Source: Phaeosaccion multiseriatum
Lineage: Eukaryota; Ochrophyta, other classes
DNA length: 64,000 bases
Reading direction: 5' to 3'
NCBI GenBank assembly: GCA_965112735.1
Contig: OZ218951.1
Coordinates: 3,968,001-4,032,000, forward strand
Part shown: piece by piece, positions 35,930 to 47,845 of the stretch
Position numbering within the stretch: position 1 is the stretch's first letter
How the letters are laid out: every line of letters starts with the position of its first letter
Program-made: the position numbers and the translations under genes
The notes under the pieces: generated by a model
Told to the model about the DNA's origin: nothing
Seen by the model: the letters and a program-made list of their open reading frames with translations, nothing else
The model's database searches: none

Positions 35930-36712
35930 ATGGCAGAGCGACAGCTCAAGATAAAAGTGGGGGTGTGCACCAGGTGAGAGAAGGGTAAGTGGGACTCCTT
36001 TTCTTCCATTCGCTCCTCCCTAACCCACCCCGACGTACTTGCGCTGCACCAGGCTAGGCAAGGAGGTGGCGGCCTATGAGAAGGAGGCCAAGGACAACGA
36101 GGCAAAGGTTCAGAAGATGCGGGATGACGAAAAGGACCCTTACGATATTAGAAAACAAGAGGTGGGTGGAAAGCCTGCGCACGCAACCGTCCCACTTTCT
36201 CTCTCGCGCTCTCTCTGCCCGCACCCCTCCCAGTCTGTCGATAGCCCTGATATCCCCTTCCTGCCTTTCGCCCACTACCCTCCCCACGTCTGATTAAGCT
36301 CTTTGTGGGGCAGCTCTCCTTTCCACCCCTTCTGATCCAATCTCTTTCATGGGGCTGCAACACGCTGGTCCAAAGACGTTGGCAGTCCAAAGGGGGGATG
36401 TCCCTGCTACTACACTACTCCCGCTGCTGTCTTGCACCGCTGACTTTGGCCCTGGACTTTGACTGCTCCTACGCCCCAAAACGTAATGAACGGCGCCCCC
36501 CCTTGCTCTCCTCCTCCCACTCGGCGTGGGCTGTGGTCGTGGAGCAGGAGGTACTCCAAGAGAGCTGCATGATGATTCCGGACTCCAAGGCTCGGCAGCA
36601 GGATGCGCTAGAGGACCTCAAGAGCTTTCTCGACACAAGCGAGGCCGAGCTCAAGGGCAGCGGAGACTTGTTGAAGACGGCAAAGCAGCTCGTGGAGGAA
36701 GGGGGCGTGTGA
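35930..36712 (+). CDS. TBCA: Tubulin-specific chaperone A, TBCA (3 exons, 105 aa)
   Basis: Cofactor A captures beta-tubulin released from the CCT chaperonin during tubulin heterodimer assembly. Exons: 35930-35973, 36053-36161, 36548-36712. Phases 2/1 and 0 match, giving 105 residues, the usual length (about 108). The protein is the expected three-helix bundle: LKIKVGVCTRLGKEVAAYEKEAKDNE, then EEVLQESCMMIPDSKARQQDALEDLKSFL, then a C-terminal amphipathic helix. The start codon is the first ATG of the frame and gives the canonical MAERQLKIK start. It stands head to head with D-LDH. Confidence 0.93.
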
Positions 36713-37619
36713 GGGAGAGGGGAGAAGGGGGAGGGCAGACGGAAAGAAGGCGGCGGTCTCCCGGTCACGCACTCAACGTCCAACGATTGATTATTGGCCC
36801 AAATTCCATCGAGGGGACGGATGACGGAGGCAAAGCAAACAAGCCCTCCATACATCTTCATGGGTTCGTTGACGAGGGTGATGGAAGGACGCTCGCTCCT
36901 CTTCAATGGCGCAGCGCAGTTGAATTAGTGCTTCTTATCTCTTCCCATCTCTTCCTCGGAGGCGGTGGTATTTAGCTGCAGCGTTTGCAGAGAGGCAGCA
37001 CAGCATCTCTGTCCTCCATCTCTCGGACTCTCTGGAGCGGTGCTGGTGGGGCAAATGGGGCGTCGAGCGACAGGGTGAGGCGACAGAGAGCAGAGGGGCA
37101 TAAGCGGCGCATTCAGTCGCAAGGGGCAGGGAAGCTCAGCACAACAACAGACAACAGACAGCGGGACCCCTTGCAAGTACTAGTACTGTAGAGAAGGGAG
37201 AGAGAAAATGAATCACACTTCTCAGCCGCGCGTGGCCACCAGCAGTTGTAGAGACGTCCCTCGTCCCAGCCTCAGGCAGGCATGATGTCATTGATGAGGT
37301 GGGTGGTGGGGGCTCGGGGGGTTGGATGTATTGACTTGAGTGAGTAAGTATATTTGGGTGCAGTCTCTTGAGATGATCATCTGTGACTCTGGATGAAGAG
37401 GCCACGCAGATGGTGATAAGCGCGCCGCGTTTTTCGTTTTGTTTTGTTTTGGTCTCGAAATTGGAGGATTCCCGCATTTCTCAGTGTGTTGAAGTATCCC
37501 CGAGAGCTGGTTGAAGCTCAAGTTTGAGGGCCCGGAAAAATTAACTAACTCGCTTTACTCAAATTTGTGTGTAATTGCCGCATTGCGGAGGAGGAGGAGG
37601 AGGAGGATGAGGAGGAGGA
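36713..37619. other. Spacer 3' of TBCA
   Basis: Unique-looking sequence with a GGA tract just before 37619. Short ORFs on both strands lack family character. An AT-richer stretch (about 37420-37580) is unusual for this GC-rich window. Confidence 0.4.
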
Positions 37620-37691
37620 GCATCCTTTTGCTAGGCTGACAGCTATCCACTGAATATTCACGGGGGTAGCTGTCAGCCTACAAAAGGATGC
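37620..37691. repeat. Near-perfect hairpin (25-26 bp arms)
   Basis: The left arm 37620-37645 (GCATCCTTTTGCTAGGCTGA...) and right arm 37667-37691 (...TCAGCCTACAAAAGGATGC) are reverse complements except for one missing base. The loop is 21 nt. It lies alone in the repeat island and could be the core of a small fold-back element or an RNA hairpin. Confidence 0.85.
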
Positions 37692-37974
37692 CTTCTTACA
37701 TGCCTGTCAGTAAGGTCGGGGAGAGGAGCCAGGCGTCGCCGGGCAATACATGCGGCCCTCTAGTGACTAATAAGCTAGCGCCTAGACTAATAAGCAAGCA
37801 AGTGGTGGTGTCAATAGGCCTTGAACTTAACGGGCCTGGCTGGTGCTGATCCATCAGCCAACCTTCGAGTGCCATCCACTTTGTTGGTACTACTCTGCGC
37901 CATTGCATCGACTTTGTACCGATGGGGAGCGAGGACTACTAGGCTAGAGCTACTGACCTGTCCAGTCCCTGTGT

Positions 37975-38102
37975 GTCGACCCCTGACGCACTATCGCCCA
38001 CATTCTCGATAGCGCGCTATTGGTTAGCGGATAGCGGATCGGCTGGCGCCAGCGATAGCGGATAGGCGCCAGGCAGGGGTGGGCGAAACGTTACTTTTAG
38101 AC
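37975..38102 (+). repeat. Copy of the GATAGCGGATAGCG palindromic element
   Basis: Starts GTCGACCCCTGACGCACTAT, continues CGCCCACATTCTCGATAGCG and ends in GATAGCGGATAGGCGCC. It closely matches the left and central parts of the element at 55012-55126. Its right end lacks the GTCAGGGGTCGA terminus and is followed by GTTACTTTTAGAC, a sequence also found at 39680 (inverted) and 58957. Confidence 0.75.
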
Positions 38103-38353
38103 GTTCCTTTTTTTTTTTCTTTCCCTTTTTTTCCCCTTTCTTTCTTCACTGTCATGGACCTGCATGAGTAAATGAGGGGCGAGCACAGCGCTTCCGGACT
38201 TGCATCGACCTGCATGAGTAAACGAGAGGGCGATAAACAAGAAGGTGCATATGGTTAGCCTCTTGAGAAACCAACTCTTGCGCCAGTACACCACCATTAG
38301 GGGGAGGAGTTTAAGCCTTCGGCGGGTGAAGGGGGTAGAGGCTTCGTCCAGGA

Positions 38354-39367
38354 ATGCCAAGCATGCAGCGACCTAATCTTGAGCAAGCGCTGTCGGTGTA
38401 CAATTTCGAGTACCTTACGCCTGAAACGAAAGAGTGGACGGCCTACTGTGAGCAAAATCATCTGTCGGAGATTCAGGCAGAAGCTTTTGCAGTGTATCCT
38501 TCGACTCAGTCCCGTGCCGACACGCTTAGAGCTACGCGGTACCGCTTGCCGGTCTACTTTGGAGGTGATATGAGCAGCATGTACGACGCCCACAAACTGG
38601 AGAGCGTGCATGGCTACAGCAAGACGGACGTGCCTGCGCCGAGACCGGGCCATCGTCGCCCGCAGGTGATCATCGCGGCCCCCGTGTGGTGTTCGCGTGC
38701 ACCGGACATCAAGTTTCACGTGATTCATGCGTACGGGGTGAACCTTGAAACACCACACACCGCTGATTATTCGGTCATGGTGGATGCCACGGGGAATTTG
38801 CGTGTCGGCGAGTACAAGCTTGCGGTGCACTCACTACTGTCAGGCATTGTGGAGGCTACCCAGACCATCATTGCCCGAAACGCCGGCGGTGATTCTTGCC
38901 CAGCGCAATGGACCTTACGTATGCCCATGATTGGAATGGGTGCCTACCTCTCGTCCGTGCTCGCTGAGGACAGAGTCCAGGCAATGCGGGTATTTGCCGA
39001 GTGTCTCACAAACGCAGCCGTCGAGCTTTTGGGAGCTGCTGTTCGCCTCCAGATCTGCGATTTTACAGGATGCAGCCTTGCAGACGGGGATGTGGTTGGA
39101 TGGGAGGTGTGTAAGGGGCGTACAGAGGGAGACTTGTTCAATGTCACACCAGAGCCGGGGCTGATCATGGTGAATGCGTGGGATGATGTGAGCTTCATCG
39201 GAAACGGCGGCCAAAGAGACGACACGATTGATGGGTATATGATCGCCGGACACGGTCCTGGCGGTAAGCTCGTAAATTGTAGCTATTTGCACAATCCATG
39301 CTTTCTACCCGCCCTCTTACGCGAGGACTCGACGCCGTCGGACAGTTGCGCGGAAGTGCTTTCTTGA
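38354..39367 (+). CDS. Intronless orphan ORF, 337 aa, possibly macro-domain-like
   Basis: I do not recognise this protein with certainty. It is a single 1014-bp exon with balanced amino-acid use and none of the homopolymer runs that fill its neighbours, so it looks like a real protein. Visible blocks are PQVIIAAPVWCSRAPDIKFHVI, KLAVHSLLSGIVEATQTII, LRMPMIGMGAYLSSVL followed by a helix with MRVFAECLTNAAVEL, and VNAWDDVSFIGNGG with TIDGY and NCSYLHNP. The order strand / Gly-rich turn / helix and the Asn-Ala...Gly-Asn-Gly-Gly segment recall ADP-ribose-binding macro domains, but this is a guess from pattern. It sits between repeat copies (37975-38102 and 39680-39905), lacks the introns found in all complete neighbours, and may have arrived by transfer or with a mobile element. 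The first ATG is chosen; a second one follows three codons later. Confidence 0.6.
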   Translation: MPSMQRPNLEQALSVYNFEYLTPETKEWTAYCEQNHLSEIQAEAFAVYPSTQSRADTLRATRYRLPVYFGGDMSSMYDAHKLESVHGYSKTDVPAPRPGHRRPQVIIAAPVWCSRAPDIKFHVIHAYGVNLETPHTADYSVMVDATGNLRVGEYKLAVHSLLSGIVEATQTIIARNAGGDSCPAQWTLRMPMIGMGAYLSSVLAEDRVQAMRVFAECLTNAAVELLGAAVRLQICDFTGCSLADGDVVGWEVCKGRTEGDLFNVTPEPGLIMVNAWDDVSFIGNGGQRDDTIDGYMIAGHGPGGKLVNCSYLHNPCFLPALLREDSTPSDSCAEVLS

Positions 39368-39679
39368 GACAAACGGCGACCACGCTCGTGAGAAGAGCAC
39401 CCACGCCACTTCTGCAGACTCTCGCGTATGCCGGACCGGAAGTACTCATCTGCTGCTGTGATGTATTACCAGGGAACAATCGCCCCCTGACAAGGTTCTG
39501 AGCGACCCAGGTTCCAGGTTCTGGCCAACCCTAGCCGGCCTGGTTCCAGGTTCTGGCCATGAGTGCTTGCAAAGACGCATGACCCGGCGGGAGCTTCGGT
39601 GCAGCCTTAGGCAAAGGGCACGCGACCATCACACGATATGTAGTGTATAGTGAGGGGTGAGAAAAAATTATGGGTGTCT
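39368..39679. other. 3' flank of the orphan ORF
   Basis: No gene is apparent. An 18-bp direct repeat, GGTTCCAGGTTCTGGCCA, occurs at about 39508 and 39541. Confidence 0.5.
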
Positions 39680-39905
39680 AAAAGTAGTGGCTCACCGCCC
39701 CGGGGAACTTAGCCCCCGAGGTCGTATCCCTCCGATGCGTGCTTGTCAGTTCTCCCCATCGGAATAAAGTTGATACCAGCCAGGATCCTGTGGCGAATGA
39801 TTCAATCTTTCGTGTCGGGCCCGCTGGAGCACAACGGCCAATCGCCGCCGAATGACGCAAACAGCCCTCGCATAAGCCCTCATGTCCAAATGTTCGTGCC
39901 CCCCA
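39680..39905 (-). repeat. Dispersed repeat, inverted copy of 58752-58966
   Basis: On the minus strand this reads GGGCACGAACATTTGGACAT ... TACGACCTCGGGGGCTAAG ... CCACTACTTTTAGACA. It matches 58752-58966 (plus) at roughly 85% by eye over 220 bp. Both copies end in an ORF-like tail TTSGxKFPGAxxHYF-stop, which suggests the 3' end of a mobile-element coding region. Confidence 0.85.
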
Positions 39906-40041
39906 GCCATGTGGGTGGCGAGTGCAGTAGGCAAAAGGCAAAAGGGTGGGGTGATATGTGAAATGTGTACACATTGTGTCTCCAGTGCTCGGTCACAAAT
40001 GTCGATTTCGCAAGCCCCCCTTTTTTTCTTTATCTGTTTCC

Positions 40042-41336
40042 ATGGAGAAACAGGGAGGTAACGAAGGGGGAGGGGACAGGGGGGAAGATGGGATAGCATC
40101 AGTGGGCGGCGTGGCAAAGGAGACCAAGCTGGTGAGTGAAGCACCTGAGCCAAAGGAGAAAGAAAGGAAAGGAAATATGTGTTGCCTCACCTCTAACCTT
40201 ACCAAGCCCTCTTGCAGCCTGTGCTCGTCATAAAGGATCGCGTGCTCTTCCCGGGAGGACTGATGCGACTCAGCGTGAGCCGTCCCAAGAGTATCGGCCT
40301 CGTGGAGATGCTTGTCACGAGAGACGGCAACATGTCGGTCAGGCACCCCAACTCCATCGCTCTCGCCATCTTCACCTTGAAGCCGGCGGTGGCCGAAGCG
40401 GAGGAGAGAGAGCAGGGCTTTGGGCCAGGAGGAGTGGCAGAAGCGCGATCGGTAGAGAGTAGGCGAATGGTCACAGGTGCCGACAAGAAGAAGGGTGGTA
40501 GCAGCAGCAGCATCAGCAGCAGTAGCACGTCTTACGGCACATTTCTCGATCGCATCTACAAGACAGGCTGCGCGGCTCAGCTGCTGCAGGTTTCTCGCTC
40601 ACGATCGAGTACGGGGGGAGGGGGCGGGGAGTACACCTACTCTGTGCTGGTGCAGGGTATGGGTCGAGTGCGTCTGGTGGACCAACCATGGGGCGAGAAC
40701 CCCTCCAGCAAGGGTGCGGAGGGCAGGGAGGGCGGTGGCAGTCCCAGCCCCAGCCCCAGCCCCAGCAGCACTTTTCTGGGAGCCCCCCCACTCACTGCTC
40801 GGGTCATGTTTCTCGAGGACCGGGGGTCGCCACACGACGCAGGGGTGAGTGAGGGAGCGCTTGCCGGAGAGGGGGCAGCCAGAGGTGAAGAGGTCGACCG
40901 ACCGACCGACCGACCGACCGAGACACGGCAAGATGATGATACTCGCTTTGTCCGACACCAAGGGAGGCTGGCTGTGGTCAAGCCTCTGTTTCTCTTGCGT
41001 GCGATATATAGAGCTGGGCAGCGGCACCCTAAATCACCTACCTACCTGCCTGACTGCCAACCTACCTGCCTATCTGCCTGTCTGCCTACCTGCCTGCCTA
41101 CCTGTCTACCGGCCGGATTATCCTGCGGTACCTTACCTGCCTGGCGGCTCGGTCGGATGCTGACGGGCAAGCTGACACCCCACCCTTGTTGTCCTCGTCC
41201 TCGTCCTCGGCCTCGGCGTGGCAGGTGCAGGCCCTGACAGTGGCCTTGAAGGACGCAGTCAGGGACCTCGTGGATGCCGTGAATGTGCGCCTCGGTACCA
41301 CTGTAGGTACCGGACCTTCCAGCAACAGCAGTAGTG

Positions 41337-41368
<32 letters not shown>

Positions 41369-43247
41369 CGTAGTAGTAGTGGTCGTGGGGGAAGGAGGGC
41401 AGGGGCAGCAAACAGAGTCTTGAACAGCGGCAGGGGGAGCGGCAGGATGGGAGGAGGAGGAGGAGGAGGAGGACGAGGAGGAGGACGAGGAGGAGCAGGA
41501 GGAAGCAGCGCGGAGCAGCAGCTGCTGCAGCACATTCGAGCGGTGAGCACTCGCGAGCTAATGGACGCGTTGGCTCAGGCCAGTCCTGCGGCCCTCGCTG
41601 ACTTGCTGATGGGGCATCTCAACGCGCCTGTGGAAGGCAAGCAAAGGGTGCTGGAGGAGCTTGAGCTAGCGGCAAGGGTGAGGATGGTGCTCCACATCGT
41701 CAAGGAGCAGGCCGAGGTGCGTGGGAGGGAGGGAGGGAGGGGAGATAAAGGTGGGAGAGATGGAAATGTATAAATGTATAGGAGGGAGATGGTGCGGAGA
41801 GAGGTCGAGAAAAGGATAGGAAGAGAGGGCAGATGGAGACGGAAAGATGAGAGAGGGAGGAGGACATCCACTTCAAGTACGGCGTCTCTCCCCTTTAGAG
41901 AGGGAGGGTATGTCCTTCGATGGCCTCTCTGTCCTGTGAGAGGATCCCCTGCCGTTCAATCATGGCCCTGCGGCGGCTTTCCCCTTCCCTTCCCTTCTCC
42001 TTTGCTTTCCCCTTCCCTTCTCTTCCCCCTCTGCTTTCCCCTTCCCTTCCCTTCCCTTCCCCTCTGCTTTCCCTTTCCCTTCCCTTCCCCTCTGCTTTCC
42101 CCTTCCGTTCCCTTCCCTTCCCCCTCTGCTTTCCCCTTCCCCCTCTGCTCCTCCTCCTCATGTCTCTCTCTCTCCTCTCTCTGTGTGTGTTTTTGGGGGG
42201 TGCCTCACCTCCATCCACTGCCATATACTGCCCACAGGTGCTCACCCTGGCCACCAAGATCGACAAGGAGGTGGCGAGCAGCATCAGCTCGAGGCAGAGA
42301 GAGTTCTATCTGAGGCAGCAACTCAAGGCCATACGAAACGAGCTCGGGGAGGGACAAGGGGGCAGGACGGGGCGGGGGGAGGGGGAGGGGGAGGGAGAGG
42401 GGGAGGACGGAGGAGACATGGCTGAGCTGCAACAGATGCTCGACGACGCTGGACTGTCTGCAGAGGTGAGTGGAAAGGTGGGTGGGGGTGGCTACGGAGT
42501 GCGCAGTAGGCAGTTCCAAGTAGGTGGGCAGAGAGGGTGCAGTTCCAAGAAGATGGGTAAAGGGTGGGCGTTGGTAGTTCGAAGTATATGATGTCTTTTC
42601 TTCTCAGCCCCCCCCCCCCCCTTCACCCCTGCGTGGTTGGTGCTTCAGGCTGCCAAGGTAGCGGCGCGGGACATGCGTCGTCTGAAGCGTATGCAGCCCT
42701 CGCAGCCCGAGTACACCGTCATTCGCAACTATTTGGAGGTCTTGGCGGATCTGCCTTGGAGGGACGACAAGCACCAGCGCCAGCACAAGCAGAACAAGGA
42801 GAAGGGAGGCAGTAGTAGCAGTAGTAGTAGCAGCAGTAGCACCACCAGCAAGGATAATGTCGGTGAAGAAGCAGAAAGGGGCGAAGCCGCTCCTCCTCCT
42901 GCACAACAGGCACAGCAGGAAGGAGGCTTTATTGAGGTGGCGGAGGGGGAGGGGCAGGGGGAGGGTGGGGCAAGGCAGCGGCAGCAGCAGGAGGGGGAGG
43001 AGAAGGAGGACAGAGGGTACGACATGAGGAAGGTGCAGAGACGGCTTGATGCAGACCACTTCGGTCTAGACAAGGTACGGGCAGGGAGGAAAAGAGCTTG
43101 ATTGGTTAGTCTGTGTAGAGGGAGGCAGGGAGGGGGAGAGAGGGAGAGAGAGAGGGAGGGAGGGAGAGAGAGGAAGAGAGAGAGAAAGGGAGAGAGAGTT
43201 TCATCGCATGACTAACGTCATAGCTTTTCTCCTCCTCCTCCTCCTCC

Positions 43248-43287
<40 letters not shown>

Positions 43288-43298
43288 CATCATCGTCG

Positions 43299-43331
<33 letters not shown>

Positions 43332-43334
43332 CTG

Positions 43335-43365
<31 letters not shown>

Positions 43366-43436
43366 TGCCATCCTCATCATCCTCATCATCGTCATTGCCA
43401 TCGTCATCATCATCATCATCATCATCATCATCACTG

Positions 43437-43473
<37 letters not shown>

Positions 43474-43511
43474 TGCCATCCTCATCATCCTCATCATCGT
43501 CATTGCCATCG

Positions 43512-43554
<43 letters not shown>

Positions 43555-43599
43555 CATCATCATCATTGCCATCATCATCATCCTCATCATCATCATTGC

Positions 43600-43640
<41 letters not shown>

Positions 43641-43643
43641 CTG

Positions 43644-43679
<36 letters not shown>

Positions 43680-43707
43680 CTGTCATCATCATCATCATCA
43701 TCATTGC

Positions 43708-43749
<42 letters not shown>

Positions 43750-44529
43750 TGCCACAGGTCAAGAAGCGCATCGTGCAGTCCATCGCTGTTCGCGCTCTCC
43801 GCGGGGAGTCGAGCGAGGTACGTGTGCACAGCCCCGCAAGAAACACGGCACCACACGAGCCCTCTCTCTTTCCGCCCTGTCCCCCCCTGTCCCTTTTTGT
43901 GTCCCCCCCCCCCCCCCCCTCTCTCTCCCTCTCTCTCTCCCTCTCTCTCTCCCCTGTACGTATCGCAACTGCGATATCCGTCTTGTCCTGTCCCTTTCGC
44001 TCACACCACGCACGCACATACACACACTCATACACTCTTACTCTCTCTCTCAAGACACAAATACGCTCTCTCTCACACACACAACACATCCACGTTCTTT
44101 CTCTCTCTCACGCACACGCACACGCACACACACGCAGGGCTCTATTCTGTGCTTGGTGGGCCCCCCCGGGGTGGGCAAGACTTCACTGGGCAAGAGCGTG
44201 GCGGCCGCGGTGAGTGACGAGCCCCAGGGGGGGGACACTACTCACACTCACGCGCTCACCCACTCACCCACTCACTCACTCACTCACTCACTCACTTACT
44301 CACTCACTGAATCATTCTCTCACTCACCCACTCACTCATTTCCCCCCCCATTCACTCACTCACTCACTCACTCACTCACTCACACGCACTCACTCACTCA
44401 CTCACTCACTCACTCACTCACTCACTCACTCACTACTCTCTGCTTTACGTTGCGGTCTTTACCGGGCCCGACTCCTCTCCTCCCCTCCCCTCCCCTCCTC
44501 TCCCCCACCTCCCTACGTACACACACACA

Positions 44530-44594
<65 letters not shown>

Positions 44595-47500
44595 ACAGCT
44601 CCACCGCCCGTTCCAACGCCTGGCCCTCGGCGGTGTATCGGACGAGGCAGAAATCCGAGGGCATCGGCGGACCTACATCGGCGCCATGCCCGGCTCTGTG
44701 CTTGCCGCCCTCCGTAAGGCCAAGAGCCGCTCACCAGTGGTGCTGCTTGACGAGGTGGACAAGCTGGGGGAGGGCGTGAGGGGCGGGGGGGGGCCGGCCT
44801 CGGCGTTGCTGGAGGTGGGTGGGTGCATGGCAGTGGATGGCAGTGGATGGCAGTGAGTAGGTGGGTGGAGGGGGGGGGCGGCCTCGGCAGTGCTGGAGAT
44901 GGGTGGGTGGGTGGCAGTGGATGGCAGTGGGTAGGTGTGGGTGGGTGTGGGGTGGGTGGATGGCAGTGGATGGCAGTGTTTGGGGTGGATGGCAGTGAGT
45001 AGGTGGGTTTGGGGGGAACCGACTTCGGCGTCACTGGAGGTGGGTGGATGACGTAGATGACAGTGGATGGCATTGGATGGGTGAGTGAGTGGGTGGGTGG
45101 ATGGATGGGTGGTTGGATGGCAGCCACCGAACACACCTCCCCTCCCCCCCCCCCAACGTACCACATCCCTCCCTCTTCCCCTACGCCCCACCCACCCATC
45201 CTCCCACCCATCCTCCCACCCCCCGCAAACCCCCCAGGTGCTGGACCCTGAGCAGAACTGCACCTTCACGGACCATTTCCTCAACGTGCCCTTCGACCTT
45301 TCCTCCGTCCTCTTCGTGGCCACCGCCAACACTTTGGACACCATCCCTCCGCCCCTCTTGGACAGGATGGAGGTGAGTGAGTGTGTGTGTGTATGGGAGT
45401 GAGTGTGTGTGTCTGTGTGTGTCTGTGTGTGTCTGTGTGTGTCTGTGTGTGTGAGAGGGGGGGGGGGGGTGCAAGGAGAGAGGGCACAAGGAGAGACAGA
45501 GATATAAGAGACAGGAACAAAGAGGAGCGAGCATCACAAGAGAGTAGAGAGAGTAGGCCAAGAAGCTGAAACTGTCACACTGTGACATGACATGACATGA
45601 CGTCACAGGTGATCCACCTGCCGGGCTACACGAGTCAGGAGAAGCTTGCCATCGCCACCCGCTTCATCCTGCCCAAGGTCAGTAAGTCAGTCAGTGAGTG
45701 AGTGAGTGAGTGAGTGAGTGAGTCACTTGGGCCACAGAATCCATACTCTTACTGTAAAGCGTTCGACACGGCGACGTTCGACATTCGAAGCTCGAATTTT
45801 TAAACTCGAACTGCAACTGCAAACTGCTTCTGAAGGTGATGCGCGAGTGCGGCATCACAGAGGAGCACCTGCTGCTGCCTTCCAGTGCCATCCTCCAGGT
45901 GGCGCAGTCCTACACAAGAGAGGTAAGCAAGTGGGTGGGTGGGTGCGTGAGTGCGTGGGGGTGTGGGTGGGTGCGTGTGGGTGTGTGCGTGTGGGTGTGT
46001 GCGTGTGGGTGTGTGCGTGTGGGTGTATGACTCTTTGTCGCTCTCTCGTCGTTTTCACCCCCTAATGCTCTACTCTCTGTGCCCCCTCGTGATCGCCCCT
46101 TGACCCCACCCCCACTCGCACGTCATGTGGTGATACAGGCCGGTGTTCGCCAGTTGGAGAGAGAGTTAGCGACGATCTGCAGACACGTTGCGTACATGGT
46201 CGTGGCATGGAGAGAGGACGGCACTGGTAGGGAAGCCTCTTCGGCCAATGCTGCCAATGGGAGTGCCGAGGGAGAAGGAGGAGGTGAGCGTGAGTGAGTG
46301 AGTGGGTGAGCGAGTGAGTGAGTGCGCGGGTGTGGACAGAAGAGAGAGGAGAGAGAAGAGGACAGAGCGTAGAAGGCAGCTGAGAGAGGAAAGGAGAGAG
46401 GGTGAAGCAGCGTCGAGCTCTCTCTCTCTAGTGTGTGTGTGTGTGTGTATATCCTCTGCGCTCACTCACTCTCCCATGTTATTCACTGACGCTCCCTCCC
46501 TCCCTCCCCCTCCCTGTGCCCCTGCGTACAGAGGCGGTGTACACGTACGCTTCGGTGAGTATCGGTGGTGGCGGTGACGCTGATGCTGATGCCATGAATA
46601 GCAGCAACAGCGGCAGCAGCGGGGATAGCGTGGTTCTGCCCCAGGCCCAGGCAATCCCCCTGCCCCTATCCCATGCAATGCCCTTCCCTCGAGTGGTGGT
46701 GACGGCTTCACTGCTGCAGGCGGTGCTTGGCCCTCCTCGTTTCCAGTCTGAGGTGGCGGCGAGGGTTTCCATTGCCGGGGTGTGCACGGGGCTGGCCTAC
46801 ACGCCCCAGGGGGGGGAGCTCCTCTTTATCGAATGCAGCAGTCATGGGGGCAAAGGGAAGGGGGAAGGAGGCAAGTTGACGCTGACGGGCAAGCTCGGAG
46901 AGGTTATGAAAGAGAGCGCTCTCATCGCCCTGACTTTCATCCGCAGCAACGAAGCGGAGGTCAAGCATTGCCTGGGCCTGGGCCCAATCCCCGAGGCGGC
47001 CAGTCCTAGTTGTGGGGAGACGACAACACATGGTGGGGAGCCTCCGGGGGAGCTGCTCTTCGACTACAGTGCCACCGATATCCACCTCCACGTGCCGGCG
47101 GGGGCAGTGCCCAAGGACGGGCCCTCTGCGGGAGTGTCCATCGCGTGTGCGCTCCTCTCTATGATGACGGGGCGCTGTGTGCCTCCTTGCCTCGCCATGA
47201 CGGGGGAGGTGACGCTGCGGGGACTTGTGCTGCCTGTAGGGGGTGTCAAGGACAAGGTGAGGGGGGGTGGGGTGGGGTGGGAGGGGGTGGGGTGGGGTAG
47301 GGCGTTGTGTTTGTTGTGTTGTGCTGTGCTCTTTTTCTCGTTCACTGCGCACCCGACCGCCCCTCCGACTGCCTCCGCCTTCACCTCACTCACTCACTCA
47401 CTCACTCACTAACCTCACTCAGTCACTCACTCACTATTCACTCACTCACTCACTCACTCACTCACTCACTCACTCACTCACTCACTCACTCACTCACTCA

Positions 47501-47808
47501 CTCACTCACTCACTCACTCACTCACTCACTCACTAACCTCACTCACTCACTCACTCACTATTCACTCACTCACTCACTCACTCACTCACTCACTCACCCA
47601 CTCACTCACCCTCCCCTTGAACAGGTGATTGCAGCGCACCGCGGGGGCATCAAGCGAGTGATCCTCCCCCTCCGTAACGAGCGTGACCTTGAGGACATTC
47701 CGCCCTTGGTAAGAAAGGAGATGGCCTTCACCTTTGTCTCCTCCCTTTTGGAGGTGTTTCAGGCGGCCTTCCAGCCCAGCCCAAGCCCAAGCAACAGCAG
47801 TCACATGG

Positions 47809-47845
<37 letters not shown>

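Noticed and set aside
37803-37985. Minus-strand open stretch ending ...RRLADGSAPARPVKFKAY-stop
   Set aside because: Looks mildly protein-like, but it is only about 45 codons, has no start or convincing acceptor, and no family is recognisable. It could be the remnant of an exon; evidence is insufficient.
39958-40041. Upstream in-frame ATG for Lon
   Set aside because: The extra 28 residues lie next to the dispersed repeat, have no similarity to LONP2 N-termini, and are preceded by no better start context.
43106-44089. Poly-Asp ORF of 327 aa on the minus strand
   Set aside because: It is the reverse reading of the ATC array in a Lon intron.
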